Shown piece after piece: positions 8,758-17,407 of a DNA stretch of 64,000 nt. Positions within the stretch are counted from its first letter, which is position 1, and each line of letters begins with the position of its first letter. The stretch covers positions 248,001 to 312,000 of the forward strand of contig NZ_JAGIQA010000003.1 in NCBI RefSeq assembly GCF_017814975.1, written 5' to 3'. The position numbers and the translations under genes were made by a program. The notes beneath the pieces are model-generated. The model was not told the DNA's origin. It did no database searches and saw only the letters and a program-made list of their open reading frames with translations. The DNA is from Cupriavidus consociatus. Lineage in GTDB: Bacteria; Pseudomonadota; Gammaproteobacteria; Burkholderiales; Burkholderiaceae.

Positions 8758-8967
8758 ATGGCCAAGAAATTTCCCTTGCATCCCAGCCATCCCGAGCGCG
8801 TCTGCTGGGGTTGCGACAAGTACTGCCCGACCGACGCCATGGGATGCGGCAACGGCTCCAGCCGGACGCAGCATCCCATCGAACTGCTCGGCGACGACTG
8901 GCTCGACCACGGCGACTGGGGCATCGAGGCCCCGGACACTGCTGCGCGCGGACGCGCCCCGGCCTAG
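8758..8967 (+). CDS. DUF3079 family small Cys-rich protein
   Basis: A 69-residue protein whose core (HPERVCWGCDKYCPTDAMGCGNG, cysteines at 16, 19, 23 and 30) is the DUF3079 pattern, a betaproteobacterial family of unknown function. The four cysteines could bind a metal. Its stop codon overlaps the stop of the convergent alcohol dehydrogenase remnant by three bases. Confidence 0.75.
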   Translation: MAKKFPLHPSHPERVCWGCDKYCPTDAMGCGNGSSRTQHPIELLGDDWLDHGDWGIEAPDTAARGRAPA

Positions 8968-9316
8968 CCGACGCACATCACCACCGTCACGCACCCATCC
9001 TGCTTCTCACGGAACGTCTGGTACATCCCCGGGCCTTCCTCCAGCGTGACGCGGTGGCTGATCACGAATGAGGGATCAAATTCGCCTTGATGGATGCGGC
9101 GCAGCAAATCGTCTGTCCATCGGTTGACGTGCGTCTACCCGGTGCGGACGGTCAGACCCTTGTTCATCAGCGCGCCCATCGGGATCTTGTGCAGGTCCGA
9201 GCCGCAGATCGCACAGCTCGACACCTTGACGATGGCGTCGCGCGGATGCTCGATCACGGGATCGGGCACCGTATCGCAGCGGATGTCATGCTTGCCAGCC
9301 AGCAGAGTGCTTTCAT
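8964..9316 (-). pseudogene. Remnant of a zinc-dependent alcohol / formaldehyde dehydrogenase
   Basis: The minus strand keeps both ends of a roughly 390-residue zinc alcohol dehydrogenase, with at least three lesions. It opens MKALCW at 9316 and shifts frame near 9297 into [13 protein letters not shown]...CAICGSDLH, the family's N-terminal zinc region. It then jumps at about 9180-9190 straight to the C-terminal [14 protein letters not shown], so roughly 270 residues are missing. An in-frame TAG (9135-9137) stands where Gln is expected before THVNRW, and the end HRVTLEEGPGMYQTFREK continues to the stop at 8964. The gene is dead. A ribosome-binding-like aagga still precedes the ATG. Confidence 0.85.
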
Positions 9317-9567
9317 CGGGAAATCCTTGCGTAGATCCGGGCTCGCAGCCGACGGACGCGCCAATGGCGCGGGCCGATGCGAGCTCTGTTCCAACGCCTG
9401 GCGGCAATTGCCGCCGCGGTCACTGCGGGCACGCGCGGCAGGCGCCGGACGTTTTACACGCGGCGGCGGCAAGAACTACAACATGGGCGGGATTACAATC
9501 GCCTTCAAGGCTATCCGGCCTTGCCCCTACAGTTTCTACAGCCCTACAGCCACCCCACGGAACCATC

Positions 9568-11016
9568 ATGCTGAACCTTCAGGATTCTTCGCTGCTGCGG
9601 CAGCAGTGCTATGTCGACGGCCGCTGGATCGATGGCGAGCGCCGCATCGACGTGACCAATCCCGCCACCGGCGAGCGCGTCGGCCAGGTGCCGCAGCTGG
9701 GCGCCGATGAAACGCGCCTGGCCATTGAAGCCGCCAACCGGGCCCTGCCCGCCTGGCGCACGCGCACAGCCAAGGAACGTTCAGCGCTGCTGCGCAAATG
9801 GTTCGAGCTGATCCTGGCCAACCAGGAAGACCTGGCGCGGATCATGACCGCGGAACAGGGCAAGCCGATCGCCGAGGCACGCGGCGAGATCGCCTATGCG
9901 GCCTCGTTCATCGAATGGTTCGCCGAAGAAGGCAAGCGGGTCTATGGCGACACCATCCCCGCACCGGCCACCAACCAGCGCATCGTCGTCACCAAGGAGC
10001 CTGTCGGCGTGTGCGCGGCGATTACACCGTGGAACTTCCCGGCGGCGATGATCACGCGCAAGGCCGGCCCTGCGCTGGCGGTCGGCTGCACCATGGTGCT
10101 CAAGCCCGCGTCGCAGACGCCGCTGACCGCGCTGGCGCTGGCGGCGCTGGCCGAGCGTGCCGGCATTCCGGCCGGCGTGCTGTCGGTGGTGACGGGCTCG
10201 GCGAGTGCGATCGGCGGCGAAATGAGCAGCAACCCACTGGTGCGCAAGCTGACCTTCACCGGCTCGACCGAGGTGGGCCGCGTGCTGATGGCGCAGACCG
10301 CGTCGACCATCAAGAAGGTGTCGATGGAGCTCGGCGGCAACGCCCCCTTCATCGTGTTCGACGATGCCGACCTCGATGCCGCGGTGGAAGGCGCAATCGT
10401 GTCGAAGTACCGCAACGCCGGCCAGACCTGCGTTTGCGCCAACCGCATCTATGTGCAGGCGGGCGTGTACGAAGCCTTCGCGCAGAAGCTGGTGGCGGCG
10501 GTCGCCGCGCTCAAGGTCGGCAACGGCATGGATGACGGCGTGCGCATCGGGCCGCTGATCGACGACAAGGCCGTGGCCAAGGTAGAGGAACATATCGCCG
10601 ACGCCGTCGGCAAGGGTGCGCGCGTGCTGCATGGCGGCCAGCGCCATGCGCTCGGCCATTCGTTCTTCCAGCCAACGGTGCTGGCCGACGTCGCGACCGG
10701 CATGCTGGTCGCGCGCGAGGAAACCTTCGGGCCGCTGGCGCCGCTGTTCCGCTTCGAAACCGAGGACGAGGTCGTGGCAATGGCCAACGATACCGAGTTC
10801 GGCCTGGCCAGCTACTTCTACGCGCGCGACCTGGGCCGCGTCTGGCGCGTGTCGGAACGGCTGGAGTACGGCATGGTGGGCGTCAATACCGGGCTGATCT
10901 CGAACGAGGTGGCACCATTCGGCGGCGTCAAGCAGTCGGGCGTCGGCCGCGAGGGTTCGCACTACGGCATCGAGGATTACCTGGTCATCAAGTACACCTG
11001 CATGGCCGGGATCTGA
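9568..11016 (+). CDS. gabD: NAD(P)-dependent succinate-semialdehyde dehydrogenase family protein
   Basis: A 482-residue aldehyde dehydrogenase closest in pattern to GabD. Motifs include ITPWNFPAAMITRK (about residue 152), MELGGNAPFIVFDDADLD (about residue 253) and the catalytic Cys in NAGQTCVCANR (about residue 288), with FGGVKQSGVGREGS near the end. It should oxidise succinate semialdehyde, or a related short semialdehyde, to the acid in GABA-type catabolism. The frame runs upstream to 9094, but that part does not resemble the family; the ATG at 9568 gives the correct length. Confidence 0.88.
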   Translation: MLNLQDSSLLRQQCYVDGRWIDGERRIDVTNPATGERVGQVPQLGADETRLAIEAANRALPAWRTRTAKERSALLRKWFELILANQEDLARIMTAEQGKPIAEARGEIAYAASFIEWFAEEGKRVYGDTIPAPATNQRIVVTKEPVGVCAAITPWNFPAAMITRKAGPALAVGCTMVLKPASQTPLTALALAALAERAGIPAGVLSVVTGSASAIGGEMSSNPLVRKLTFTGSTEVGRVLMAQTASTIKKVSMELGGNAPFIVFDDADLDAAVEGAIVSKYRNAGQTCVCANRIYVQAGVYEAFAQKLVAAVAALKVGNGMDDGVRIGPLIDDKAVAKVEEHIADAVGKGARVLHGGQRHALGHSFFQPTVLADVATGMLVAREETFGPLAPLFRFETEDEVVAMANDTEFGLASYFYARDLGRVWRVSERLEYGMVGVNTGLISNEVAPFGGVKQSGVGREGSHYGIEDYLVIKYTCMAGI

Positions 11017-11033
11017 ACCCGTGGCGGCCCCTG

Positions 11034-11094
11034 GCGCGACTAGCGCACCCTGAACGCGCTCAACGCGCTGGTCGCGCTGGTTAGCTAGTCGCGC
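11034..11094. repeat. Inverted repeat between convergent genes, possible terminator
   Basis: GCGCGACTAGC (11034-11044) is perfectly repeated in inverse as GCTAGTCGCGC (11084-11094), with 39 nt between. It lies between gabD and the convergent gene ending at 11146. It may form a large hairpin that stops transcription from both sides, although no T-run follows. Confidence 0.45.
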
Positions 11095-11145
11095 TTGCCC
11101 CCCCGGCGCCCCAGCCGTGCTGCTCGCGCAGCCGGGGCCCCAGGG

Positions 11146-11937
11146 CTATTCCGGCGAGCACGCCAGGCGGAAGCGCTCGATCTGCTCGCGGAAGCGCTGC
11201 ATCTGCTCCAGCTGGTAGCGCGCATGGTCGGCGCCGTACGGCTTGCCTAGCTCATGCAGCGCACAGTCGGCGGCCCGCGACAGCGCTTCGAGCGCCTGTG
11301 CCAGCGCCCGCCCTTCCACGCTGCGATGCCGCCGCAGGCGCCACGACAGCGCTTCCTGGCCCTGGCCGAACAGGCTCTGGTCAAGATGGCCAAGCCGGTC
11401 GGCGGTGGCTTGCGCATCATGAAGCGCCGCCAGGTAGGCACATACGGCCGATAGCCGCTGGTTCATCTCGCCGCCGCGGTACAGCAGCTCGCCGGCGCAT
11501 TTGCGCAATCGCTCCGCCGCGCCGTGCCCGCCCGCCGCTGGGCCGTCGGCCACATACGTGCCGAGCGGCCGCACCGACAACGCCAGCCCCGGTGGCAGCA
11601 CGCTGGTGCACAGGCTGGCCAGCTGGCGCTGCAGCGCCCCATCGAGCTCGCAGCAGGCCACCACGTCGGCCTCGATGTAGAAGTCCAGCGACGCCTGCCG
11701 GCCCTGTCCGCTGTACACCACCGTGCGCACCGGCCGGTGTCCAGCCTGAACCAGCATGCGAAGCGCGGCTTCGATGCAGCGCTGCGCGATGCCGTCGCCC
11801 GGCAACGCGCGGCACAGCGCGTGCACGTGAGGCATGCCGGTGATTTCCGTGCGGGTCGGCAGGAATGCGCCCGGCTGGCCCGGGTTGCCGGACAGTTGCA
11901 GGCAGGTCTCGACGTAGCTCGGGGCAGTACCCGTCAT
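11146..11937 (-). CDS. Hypothetical protein, third gene of the FNR-FlhD operon
   Basis: A 263-residue protein I do not recognise. It has no signal peptide or membrane helix. The N-terminal ~130 residues alternate short hydrophobic strands, and the C-terminal half is helical and rich in Leu, Ala, Arg and Gln (coiled-coil-like from about residue 150). An upstream ATG at 11949 is possible, but ggag with 7-nt spacing points to the ATG at 11937. It lies 68 nt downstream of the FlhD-like gene on the same strand, so a link to that regulatory unit is likely but unproven. Confidence 0.6.
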   Translation of the reverse strand: MTGTAPSYVETCLQLSGNPGQPGAFLPTRTEITGMPHVHALCRALPGDGIAQRCIEAALRMLVQAGHRPVRTVVYSGQGRQASLDFYIEADVVACCELDGALQRQLASLCTSVLPPGLALSVRPLGTYVADGPAAGGHGAAERLRKCAGELLYRGGEMNQRLSAVCAYLAALHDAQATADRLGHLDQSLFGQGQEALSWRLRRHRSVEGRALAQALEALSRAADCALHELGKPYGADHARYQLEQMQRFREQIERFRLACSPE

Positions 11938-12005
11938 CAATAACTCCATGGTTGGTTGCTATGCCCGTGCGGGCGGTGGCAAGGCGTGGACGTGCCAGGC
12001 TGGTA

Positions 12006-12398
12006 TCAGCGCGTCCCGCCGGCAGGCTCCGAGGCCAGCACGATCGCCGCATGCATGCCCCGCAGCGGATGCCGCGCCTCGGCCGCCGTCAGCGATGCCA
12101 GCACCTTGCAGTCATCCAGCCGGAAGCGGCACAGCAGCTGGTTCGAGCGCGCCAGGGCCACCATCTGCGCCGGGGCCAGCTCGGCCAGCGCGCGCCCCAG
12201 CTCCTGCCCCATGCCAAGCCGGAACAGCCCCTCGGCTTCGTGCTCGCGCAGCAGGCGCTGCGCGAGCATCAGGTATGACAGGTTCAGCTGCTGTATCTCG
12301 CGCAGGATGTCAGCTCCGGCAACGCCGCGGTCTGCCGCGCCGGGCGCCGTGCCTGCGCTCGCGTCCGCGGCGTCGGCGTGCTCTGGTTTGCGCTTCAT
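12006..12398 (-). CDS. FlhD-like transcriptional regulator
   Basis: A 130-residue protein. Residues ~28-110 follow the FlhD pattern: ILREIQQLNLSYLMLAQRLL, FRLGM, then LARSNQLLCRFRLDD with the conserved Cys. FlhD normally pairs with FlhC to activate flagellar and other genes; no flhC lies nearby. The N-terminal ~25 residues are an Ala/Asp-rich extension. Its ATG overlaps the TGA of the upstream FNR-type gene (ATGA, 12395-12398), so the two are translationally coupled. It may act alone, as a partner of a distant FlhC, or with the coupled regulator. Confidence 0.8.
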   Translation of the reverse strand: MKRKPEHADAADASAGTAPGAADRGVAGADILREIQQLNLSYLMLAQRLLREHEAEGLFRLGMGQELGRALAELAPAQMVALARSNQLLCRFRLDDCKVLASLTAAEARHPLRGMHAAIVLASEPAGGTR

Positions 12399-13207
12399 TG
12401 GATGGGTACCGTCCCAATGGCGGTCCCGTCGGAGCCGGCGACGCTGTCCGGAGCGGTGCGCGCCGAGATCGCCGGGCGCTGTGCGATGGCGCGCAACGCG
12501 GGCTTGTCCAGCAACTCGACGCAACGGCGCCGTACACGGATCAGCCCGATCCCGGCCAGCCGCGAGAACTGGCGGCTGACCGTCTCCAGCGTCAGGCCGA
12601 CATAGCTGCCGATTTCTTCGCGGCTCATGCGCAGGATGAAGGCCGACGATGAAAAGCCACGCGCCGCGAAACCGTCGGCCATCCACAGCAGGAACGTCAC
12701 CAGCCGCTCCTCGGCGGTCATCAGCGCCAGCATGGTCTGCATGGCCCGCGCGCGCTGGGACAGGCAGTCGAGCGACAGGAACAGCCGGATGGCCAGCGCG
12801 GGCGCTGCGGCCGTGGTGGCACTGTCCAGATCGACCGCGATCATGCACAGCTTGGTATCTTCCAGCGCCGTGGCATACGACGCGTAGCGAGCGCGCACGA
12901 GGCTGTCGAGCCCGACCAGTTCACCCGGAAAATGGAAGCCAACCACCTGTGTGCGGCCGTCTGCGGTGGTGACATGGGTCTTGACCGTGCCGACGCGGAT
13001 CGCATAGAGCGCGGTAACCGGATCGCCGATCAGGTACAGCGGCTGCCCCTTGCGCAGCCGGATGCTGCGCTGCGGCTGCGGACCGGCCGCGGGATGCGCA
13101 TGCCGTACCAGGCCGGCCCCGTGGCAGCCATGCGCGTGGGGGCAACTGTCGCAGCAAGGCAGCGTGTCGGGCGGCGCGGACCAGCCTCTGGTCGGTGGCA
13201 ACTGCAT
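12395..13207 (-). CDS. FNR-type Crp/Fnr regulator with a complete [4Fe-4S] cysteine set
   Basis: A 270-residue Crp/Fnr protein. N-terminal Cys19-x2-Cys22-x5-Cys28 plus Cys121 reproduces the spacing of the four cluster ligands of E. coli FNR (20, 23, 29, 122), so an oxygen-sensing iron-sulfur cluster is likely. The cyclic-nucleotide-binding-like barrel spans about 48-165. The helix-turn-helix (about 195-225) carries LTLETVSRQFSRL, with the FNR-type Glu-x2-Ser-Arg contacts. A tail of about 30 residues follows. It heads an operon with the FlhD-like gene and is divergent from the hybrid kinase at 13368. Confidence 0.88.
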   Translation of the reverse strand: MQLPPTRGWSAPPDTLPCCDSCPHAHGCHGAGLVRHAHPAAGPQPQRSIRLRKGQPLYLIGDPVTALYAIRVGTVKTHVTTADGRTQVVGFHFPGELVGLDSLVRARYASYATALEDTKLCMIAVDLDSATTAAAPALAIRLFLSLDCLSQRARAMQTMLALMTAEERLVTFLLWMADGFAARGFSSSAFILRMSREEIGSYVGLTLETVSRQFSRLAGIGLIRVRRRCVELLDKPALRAIAQRPAISARTAPDSVAGSDGTAIGTVPIQ

Positions 13208-13367
13208 CGTTTCGTGACAAAGATTGACGGCGTATAAATCCTGTGACCGATTTTATGGATCGTGCACCGCGTAACAATCTGTATCTTCCGAATCAACGTC
13301 GCGAAGCTTCGGACCACTCGGGCACCGCGGCCGCCTGTTCAGGCGCGGGGCGCGGTATCCTTATGTC

Positions 13368-15422
13368 ATGCGCAGCGCCGCGCGGCGGCGCTCGCTTCCG
13401 GACATCGCCGGCAAGCCGGCAGCAGCGAACCCAGACTTCGCCATGAAGAAAGCCCCCGCCGGCGCCGACGTGCCGGCCGCACACGCGTCACTTCGCAAAT
13501 CGCAAGGCGACCCGCCCAGCGACGCGGCTCCCGACGCACCCTACCGGACGCTGGTCGAGTCCGTGCAGGACTACGCCATCTTCACGCTCGACGTGAACGG
13601 GCATGTGTCGAGCTGGAACAAGGGCGCGGCGCGCATCAAGGGCTATACCCGCGAAGAAATCCTGGGCAAGCACTTCTCGACCTTCTACACGCCCGACGCC
13701 GTGGCACGGCGCTGGCCGGATGCCGAGCTCAAGGCCGCCGCCGAGTTCGGGCGCTTCGAGGACGAAGGCTGGCGCGTGCGCAAGGATGGCAGCCGCTTCT
13801 GGGCCAATGTGGTGATCACGGCTCTCAAGGATCCGGACGGCAACCTGATCGGCTTCGGCAAGGTGACGCGCGACATGACCGCGCAGCGCCGCACCGCCGA
13901 AGCGCTGCGCCAGAGCGAGGAAACGCTGCGGCTGCTGGTAGAGGGCGTGAAGGACTACGCGGTCTTCATGCTCGATCCCGCAGGCAATATTGTCAGCTGG
14001 AATTCCGGCGCCTCGTACATCAAGGGCTACCGCCGCGACGAGATCCTGGGCCGGCATTTCTCGGTGTTCTATCCGCCCGAGGAGATTGCCGCCGGCAAGC
14101 CCGCGCGGCTGCTGGACAAGGCCCGGCGCGCCGGCCGCGTCGAGGATGAAGGCTGGCGCGTGCGCAAGGACGGTTCCCTGTTCTGGGCCAATGTCACGCT
14201 GACCGCCGTCTACGACGAATCGCGCGCGCTGCGAGGCTTTGCCAAGGTCACCCGCGACATGAGCGAGCGCCGCCGTCACCAGGAGCTGGAGCGCTCCAGC
14301 CAGCGCATGAGCGAATTCCTGGCGACGCTGTCGCACGAGCTGCGCAATCCGCTGGCGCCGGTGCACAGCGCGCTGGCGGCGATGCGGCTGGCACCCGGCG
14401 ACCCGGCGCTCGCCAACAGGAGCCTGAGCCTGATCGAACGCCAGGTCACGCACCTGAGCCGGCTGGTCGACGACCTGCTCGACATCGGCCGCATCAACTC
14501 CGGGCGCATCGAGCTGCGCACCGCGCCGCTTGAGTTCAACGAAGTGATTGCGCTCGCCACCGAGGCAGCACGGCCATCGCTCGAGGCCAAGTCGCAGCAC
14601 GTCGCGGTGCAGACCCACGCCGCGTCGATCGCGATGCACGCCGACAAGATCCGGCTGGTGCAGGTGATGCAGAACCTGATCCTGAATGCGTCGAAGTTCT
14701 CGCCGGCGCAGACCACCATCAGCATCGTCACCGCCGTACAAAAACGTACCCTTCTGGTACAGGTGATCGACCAGGGCCGCGGCATCGCGCCGCAATCGCT
14801 GGAAGACATCTTCAACATGTTCGTGCAGGAAAGCCGCCCCGGCACCGATGCACATGGCGGCCTGGGCATCGGCCTGTCGCTGTGCCGCGCGCTGGTGGAA
14901 CTCCATGGCGGCGCCATTGCCGCGGCCAGCGCCGGACCGGGCATGGGCAGCACCTTCACTTTGCGCCTGCCGCTGCCGGTGGCGCAGGAGACCGCCACGA
15001 TGCAGCCCCGGGGGCACGCCGCAGCCGGCGGCCATGCCAACATCGTGCAACAGGCACGGCGCATCCTGCTGGTCGACGACAACCGCGATGCCGCCGACAG
15101 CCTGGCAATGCTTCTGGAAATGTGCGGCCACGACGTGACCATTGCCTACGACGGCGCCGAAGCGCTGCACGTGGCGCCGCGCTGCCGCCCGCATATCGCG
15201 CTGATCGACCTTGCCATGCCGGGCATGGACGGCTTCGAGGTGGTGCGCGCCATGCGCGGCGTGGCCGGCACCGATCAGACCCGCTATGTCGCACTGACCG
15301 GTTTCGGCCAGCCTGCCGACCGGCAGCAAAGCGAGCGCGCGGGGTTCGATGCGCACCTGGTCAAGCCGGTGGAGCTTGAGACGCTGTTCGGCACCATCGC
15401 GCGCCTGCAGCGGACCGAATAA
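13368..15422 (+). CDS. Hybrid histidine kinase: PAS-PAS-HisKA-HATPase-REC
   Basis: A 684-residue soluble sensor kinase with no membrane helices. Two similar PAS domains (about 55-175 and 185-310) each end in a PAC-like block, GWRVRKDGSxFWANV. The HisKA phospho-acceptor His is in LSHELRNPL (about 323). The ATPase shows the N box QNLILNASKF (about 435), DQGRGIAP and GGLGIGLSL. A C-terminal receiver (about 563-684) has its Asp in LIDLAMPG (about 612) and the conserved Lys in VKPVE. It probably senses a cytosolic redox or ligand signal. An alternative ATG at 13443 would remove 25 residues; neither start has a strong ribosome binding site. It is divergent from the FNR-type regulator. Confidence 0.9.
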   Translation: MRSAARRRSLPDIAGKPAAANPDFAMKKAPAGADVPAAHASLRKSQGDPPSDAAPDAPYRTLVESVQDYAIFTLDVNGHVSSWNKGAARIKGYTREEILGKHFSTFYTPDAVARRWPDAELKAAAEFGRFEDEGWRVRKDGSRFWANVVITALKDPDGNLIGFGKVTRDMTAQRRTAEALRQSEETLRLLVEGVKDYAVFMLDPAGNIVSWNSGASYIKGYRRDEILGRHFSVFYPPEEIAAGKPARLLDKARRAGRVEDEGWRVRKDGSLFWANVTLTAVYDESRALRGFAKVTRDMSERRRHQELERSSQRMSEFLATLSHELRNPLAPVHSALAAMRLAPGDPALANRSLSLIERQVTHLSRLVDDLLDIGRINSGRIELRTAPLEFNEVIALATEAARPSLEAKSQHVAVQTHAASIAMHADKIRLVQVMQNLILNASKFSPAQTTISIVTAVQKRTLLVQVIDQGRGIAPQSLEDIFNMFVQESRPGTDAHGGLGIGLSLCRALVELHGGAIAAASAGPGMGSTFTLRLPLPVAQETATMQPRGHAAAGGHANIVQQARRILLVDDNRDAADSLAMLLEMCGHDVTIAYDGAEALHVAPRCRPHIALIDLAMPGMDGFEVVRAMRGVAGTDQTRYVALTGFGQPADRQQSERAGFDAHLVKPVELETLFGTIARLQRTE

Positions 15423-15556
15423 GCTTCCCGCGAACGCCCACTGCATTCCGTGCAAGCGGCGGAAGGCCACCTTCGCCAAAGCCAAACCCGCGCCGCCGCG
15501 CACTGCGACACACTGAGGCCCTTTCCATCGCAAAAAAACACATGGAGGAGACAGCG

Positions 15557-16537
15557 ATGCAGGGTTGGATCAGGCGTGCAGCCAGCGGGCTGCTGTTCGC
15601 ATTGGCCGCCACGGCGGCAGGCACGGCACTGGCGGACTACCCGGAAAAGCCAGTCCGGCTGGTGGTGCCCTTCCCGCCCGGCGGCGCGACCGACCTGCTG
15701 GCGCGCGAAATCGGCAATGCCCTGTCGGCGCGGCTGCAACAGCCGGTGGTGATCGACAACCGGCCCGGCGCCGGCGGCAACCTGGCTGCCATCGCCGTGG
15801 CGCGCGCGCCGGCCGACGGCTACACGCTGCTGTTCGGCACCTTCGGCTCGCTGGCGGTCAACAAGAGCCTCTATGCCAGGCCCGGCTACGACCCGCTCAA
15901 GGATTTCGCCCCGGTCGCATCCGTGGCCTACCTGCCCAACGTGCTGGTGGTGCATCCCTCGGTGCCGGCTCGCAACGTGCAGGAACTGCTGGCGCTGGCG
16001 CGCAAGGAGCCGGGCAAGCTGACCTATGGTTCGTTCGGCAACGGCTCGTCGTCGCACCTGGCGGGTGAGCTGTTCACCCATCTTGCCGGTGTCGATATCG
16101 CGCACATTCCGTACAAGGGCAGCGCCGCGTCGATGACCGACCTGATCGGCGGGCGCATCACGATGATGTTCGACAGCGTTTCCACCGCGCTGCCGTATAT
16201 CCGCGACCACCGCGTGCGCGCGCTGGCGGTGACCACGCAGAAGCCCTCGGAACAGCTGCCGGGCGTGCCCACACTGGCCGCAGCGGGCGTGCCCAACTAT
16301 GAACTGACGGCATGGTTCGGCGTCGCGGCGCCGGCCGGCACGCCCAAGGCAGTCATCGACCGGCTCAACGGCGAGATTGTTGCCGCGCTGAAGCAGCCGG
16401 AGTTATCGGCCAGGCTCGCGAGCCAGGGCACGGTGCCGTTCCCGGCCACGCCCGCGCAGTTCGGCAGCTATATCCGCGCCCAGTACGACAAGTGGGACGG
16501 CCTGATCAAGTCCGCCAATATCCGGCTGGACCAGTAA
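15557..16537 (+). CDS. Bug/TctC family periplasmic solute-binding receptor
   Basis: A 326-residue protein with a signal peptide (cleavage after about residue 26, ALA-DYP). The typical Bug opening follows: YPEKPVRLVVPFPPGGATD, then DNRPGAGGN and IPYKGSAASMTDLIGG. These receptors bind carboxylates, amino acids or aromatic acids, and many are orphans without adjacent transporter genes, as here. An upstream ATG at 15542 overlaps the ggaggaga ribosome binding site, so the start at 15557 is preferred. The neighbouring IclR genes are convergent with it. Confidence 0.92.
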   Translation: MQGWIRRAASGLLFALAATAAGTALADYPEKPVRLVVPFPPGGATDLLAREIGNALSARLQQPVVIDNRPGAGGNLAAIAVARAPADGYTLLFGTFGSLAVNKSLYARPGYDPLKDFAPVASVAYLPNVLVVHPSVPARNVQELLALARKEPGKLTYGSFGNGSSSHLAGELFTHLAGVDIAHIPYKGSAASMTDLIGGRITMMFDSVSTALPYIRDHRVRALAVTTQKPSEQLPGVPTLAAAGVPNYELTAWFGVAAPAGTPKAVIDRLNGEIVAALKQPELSARLASQGTVPFPATPAQFGSYIRAQYDKWDGLIKSANIRLDQ

Positions 16538-16546
16538 GCGCCCGGG

Positions 16547-17407
16547 TCAGCCGGCCGCGCCGCGCAACGCGCCGAAGCGCCACGACAAGCGCCGTGCCGC
16601 CTGCCGCACCAGCGCGGCGGGCGCGCCTTCAGTGCCGCTGTCGAAGCTGCCGCTCGATCCCATCACCGCGATCACCAGCGCCAGGCTGCCGGTGTGGTCA
16701 AACACCGGCGCCGCCAGTGTATCGATGCCCGGCACCGGGTGGCTCAGCGCATTGTCGATCTGCGCCGCGCGCACCTTAGCCAGGCGGGCGGCGTAGTCGG
16801 GCGCAGGCTGTCCGTCTTCCCCCAGCACCTGTCCGACGGCAGCACCGGCCATGCGCAGGTAGTCGGTTTGCAGCAGCCCGGCGAGCACGTTGCCCGGCAG
16901 GTGCGCGGCCACAGTGCGGCCGATCGCGGTGTGGACCAGCGACAGCACCGTGCCCACGCGCAGGCTGACATGCTGCGGCCGCGCCGATTCCTCAAGCCTG
17001 ACCACGGTCGGACCCATCGGGCCCAGCACGGCCATGGCCACGCTCAGGCCGGTGCTGCCGGCAAGTTCGATCACTTCGGGCTCGGCCTCGCGCGTCGGCG
17101 ACAGCCGCTGCAGCGCGACCAGCCCGAGTTCCAGCCCCAGCGGGCCACACAGGTAGTTGCCGGCGGCGTCGCGCGCGAGCAGCCCGGTCTTCTGCAGGCT
17201 GACCAGGTGCGGAAATGCCTTGGCGGCGGGCATGCCGGCAGCCAGCGCGAGGTCGCGCAAGGCCAGCGGACGGCCAGCAGCGACCAGCGCGCCCAGCAGC
17301 CGGCCGGTGCTGTCGAGGGACTGGATGCCGCGCTGCGGCTTGCCGCCTTCGGCGTCCGCATCCGGGCTGGTGATGCCGGCCGGATCGGGTATGCGGTTCG
17401 GGGTCAT
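16547..17407 (-). CDS. IclR-family transcriptional regulator (second of a coupled pair)
   Basis: A 286-residue IclR protein with an N-terminal winged helix (about 27-90, RGIQSLDSTGRLLGALV) and a C-terminal effector domain (about 100-280). Its ATG overlaps the TGA of the upstream IclR gene (ATGA, 17404-17407). The two proteins are clearly related across the helix-turn-helix and effector domains, suggesting an old tandem duplication. Probable role: control of the divergent catabolic operon starting at 18580. Confidence 0.9.
   Translation of the reverse strand: MTPNRIPDPAGITSPDADAEGGKPQRGIQSLDSTGRLLGALVAAGRPLALRDLALAAGMPAAKAFPHLVSLQKTGLLARDAAGNYLCGPLGLELGLVALQRLSPTREAEPEVIELAGSTGLSVAMAVLGPMGPTVVRLEESARPQHVSLRVGTVLSLVHTAIGRTVAAHLPGNVLAGLLQTDYLRMAGAAVGQVLGEDGQPAPDYAARLAKVRAAQIDNALSHPVPGIDTLAAPVFDHTGSLALVIAVMGSSGSFDSGTEGAPAALVRQAARRLSWRFGALRGAAG

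Noticed and set aside
13488..15533. 681-codon minus-strand frame opposite the hybrid kinase
   Set aside because: No recognisable domain and biased composition. The plus strand has complete PAS, kinase and receiver motifs.
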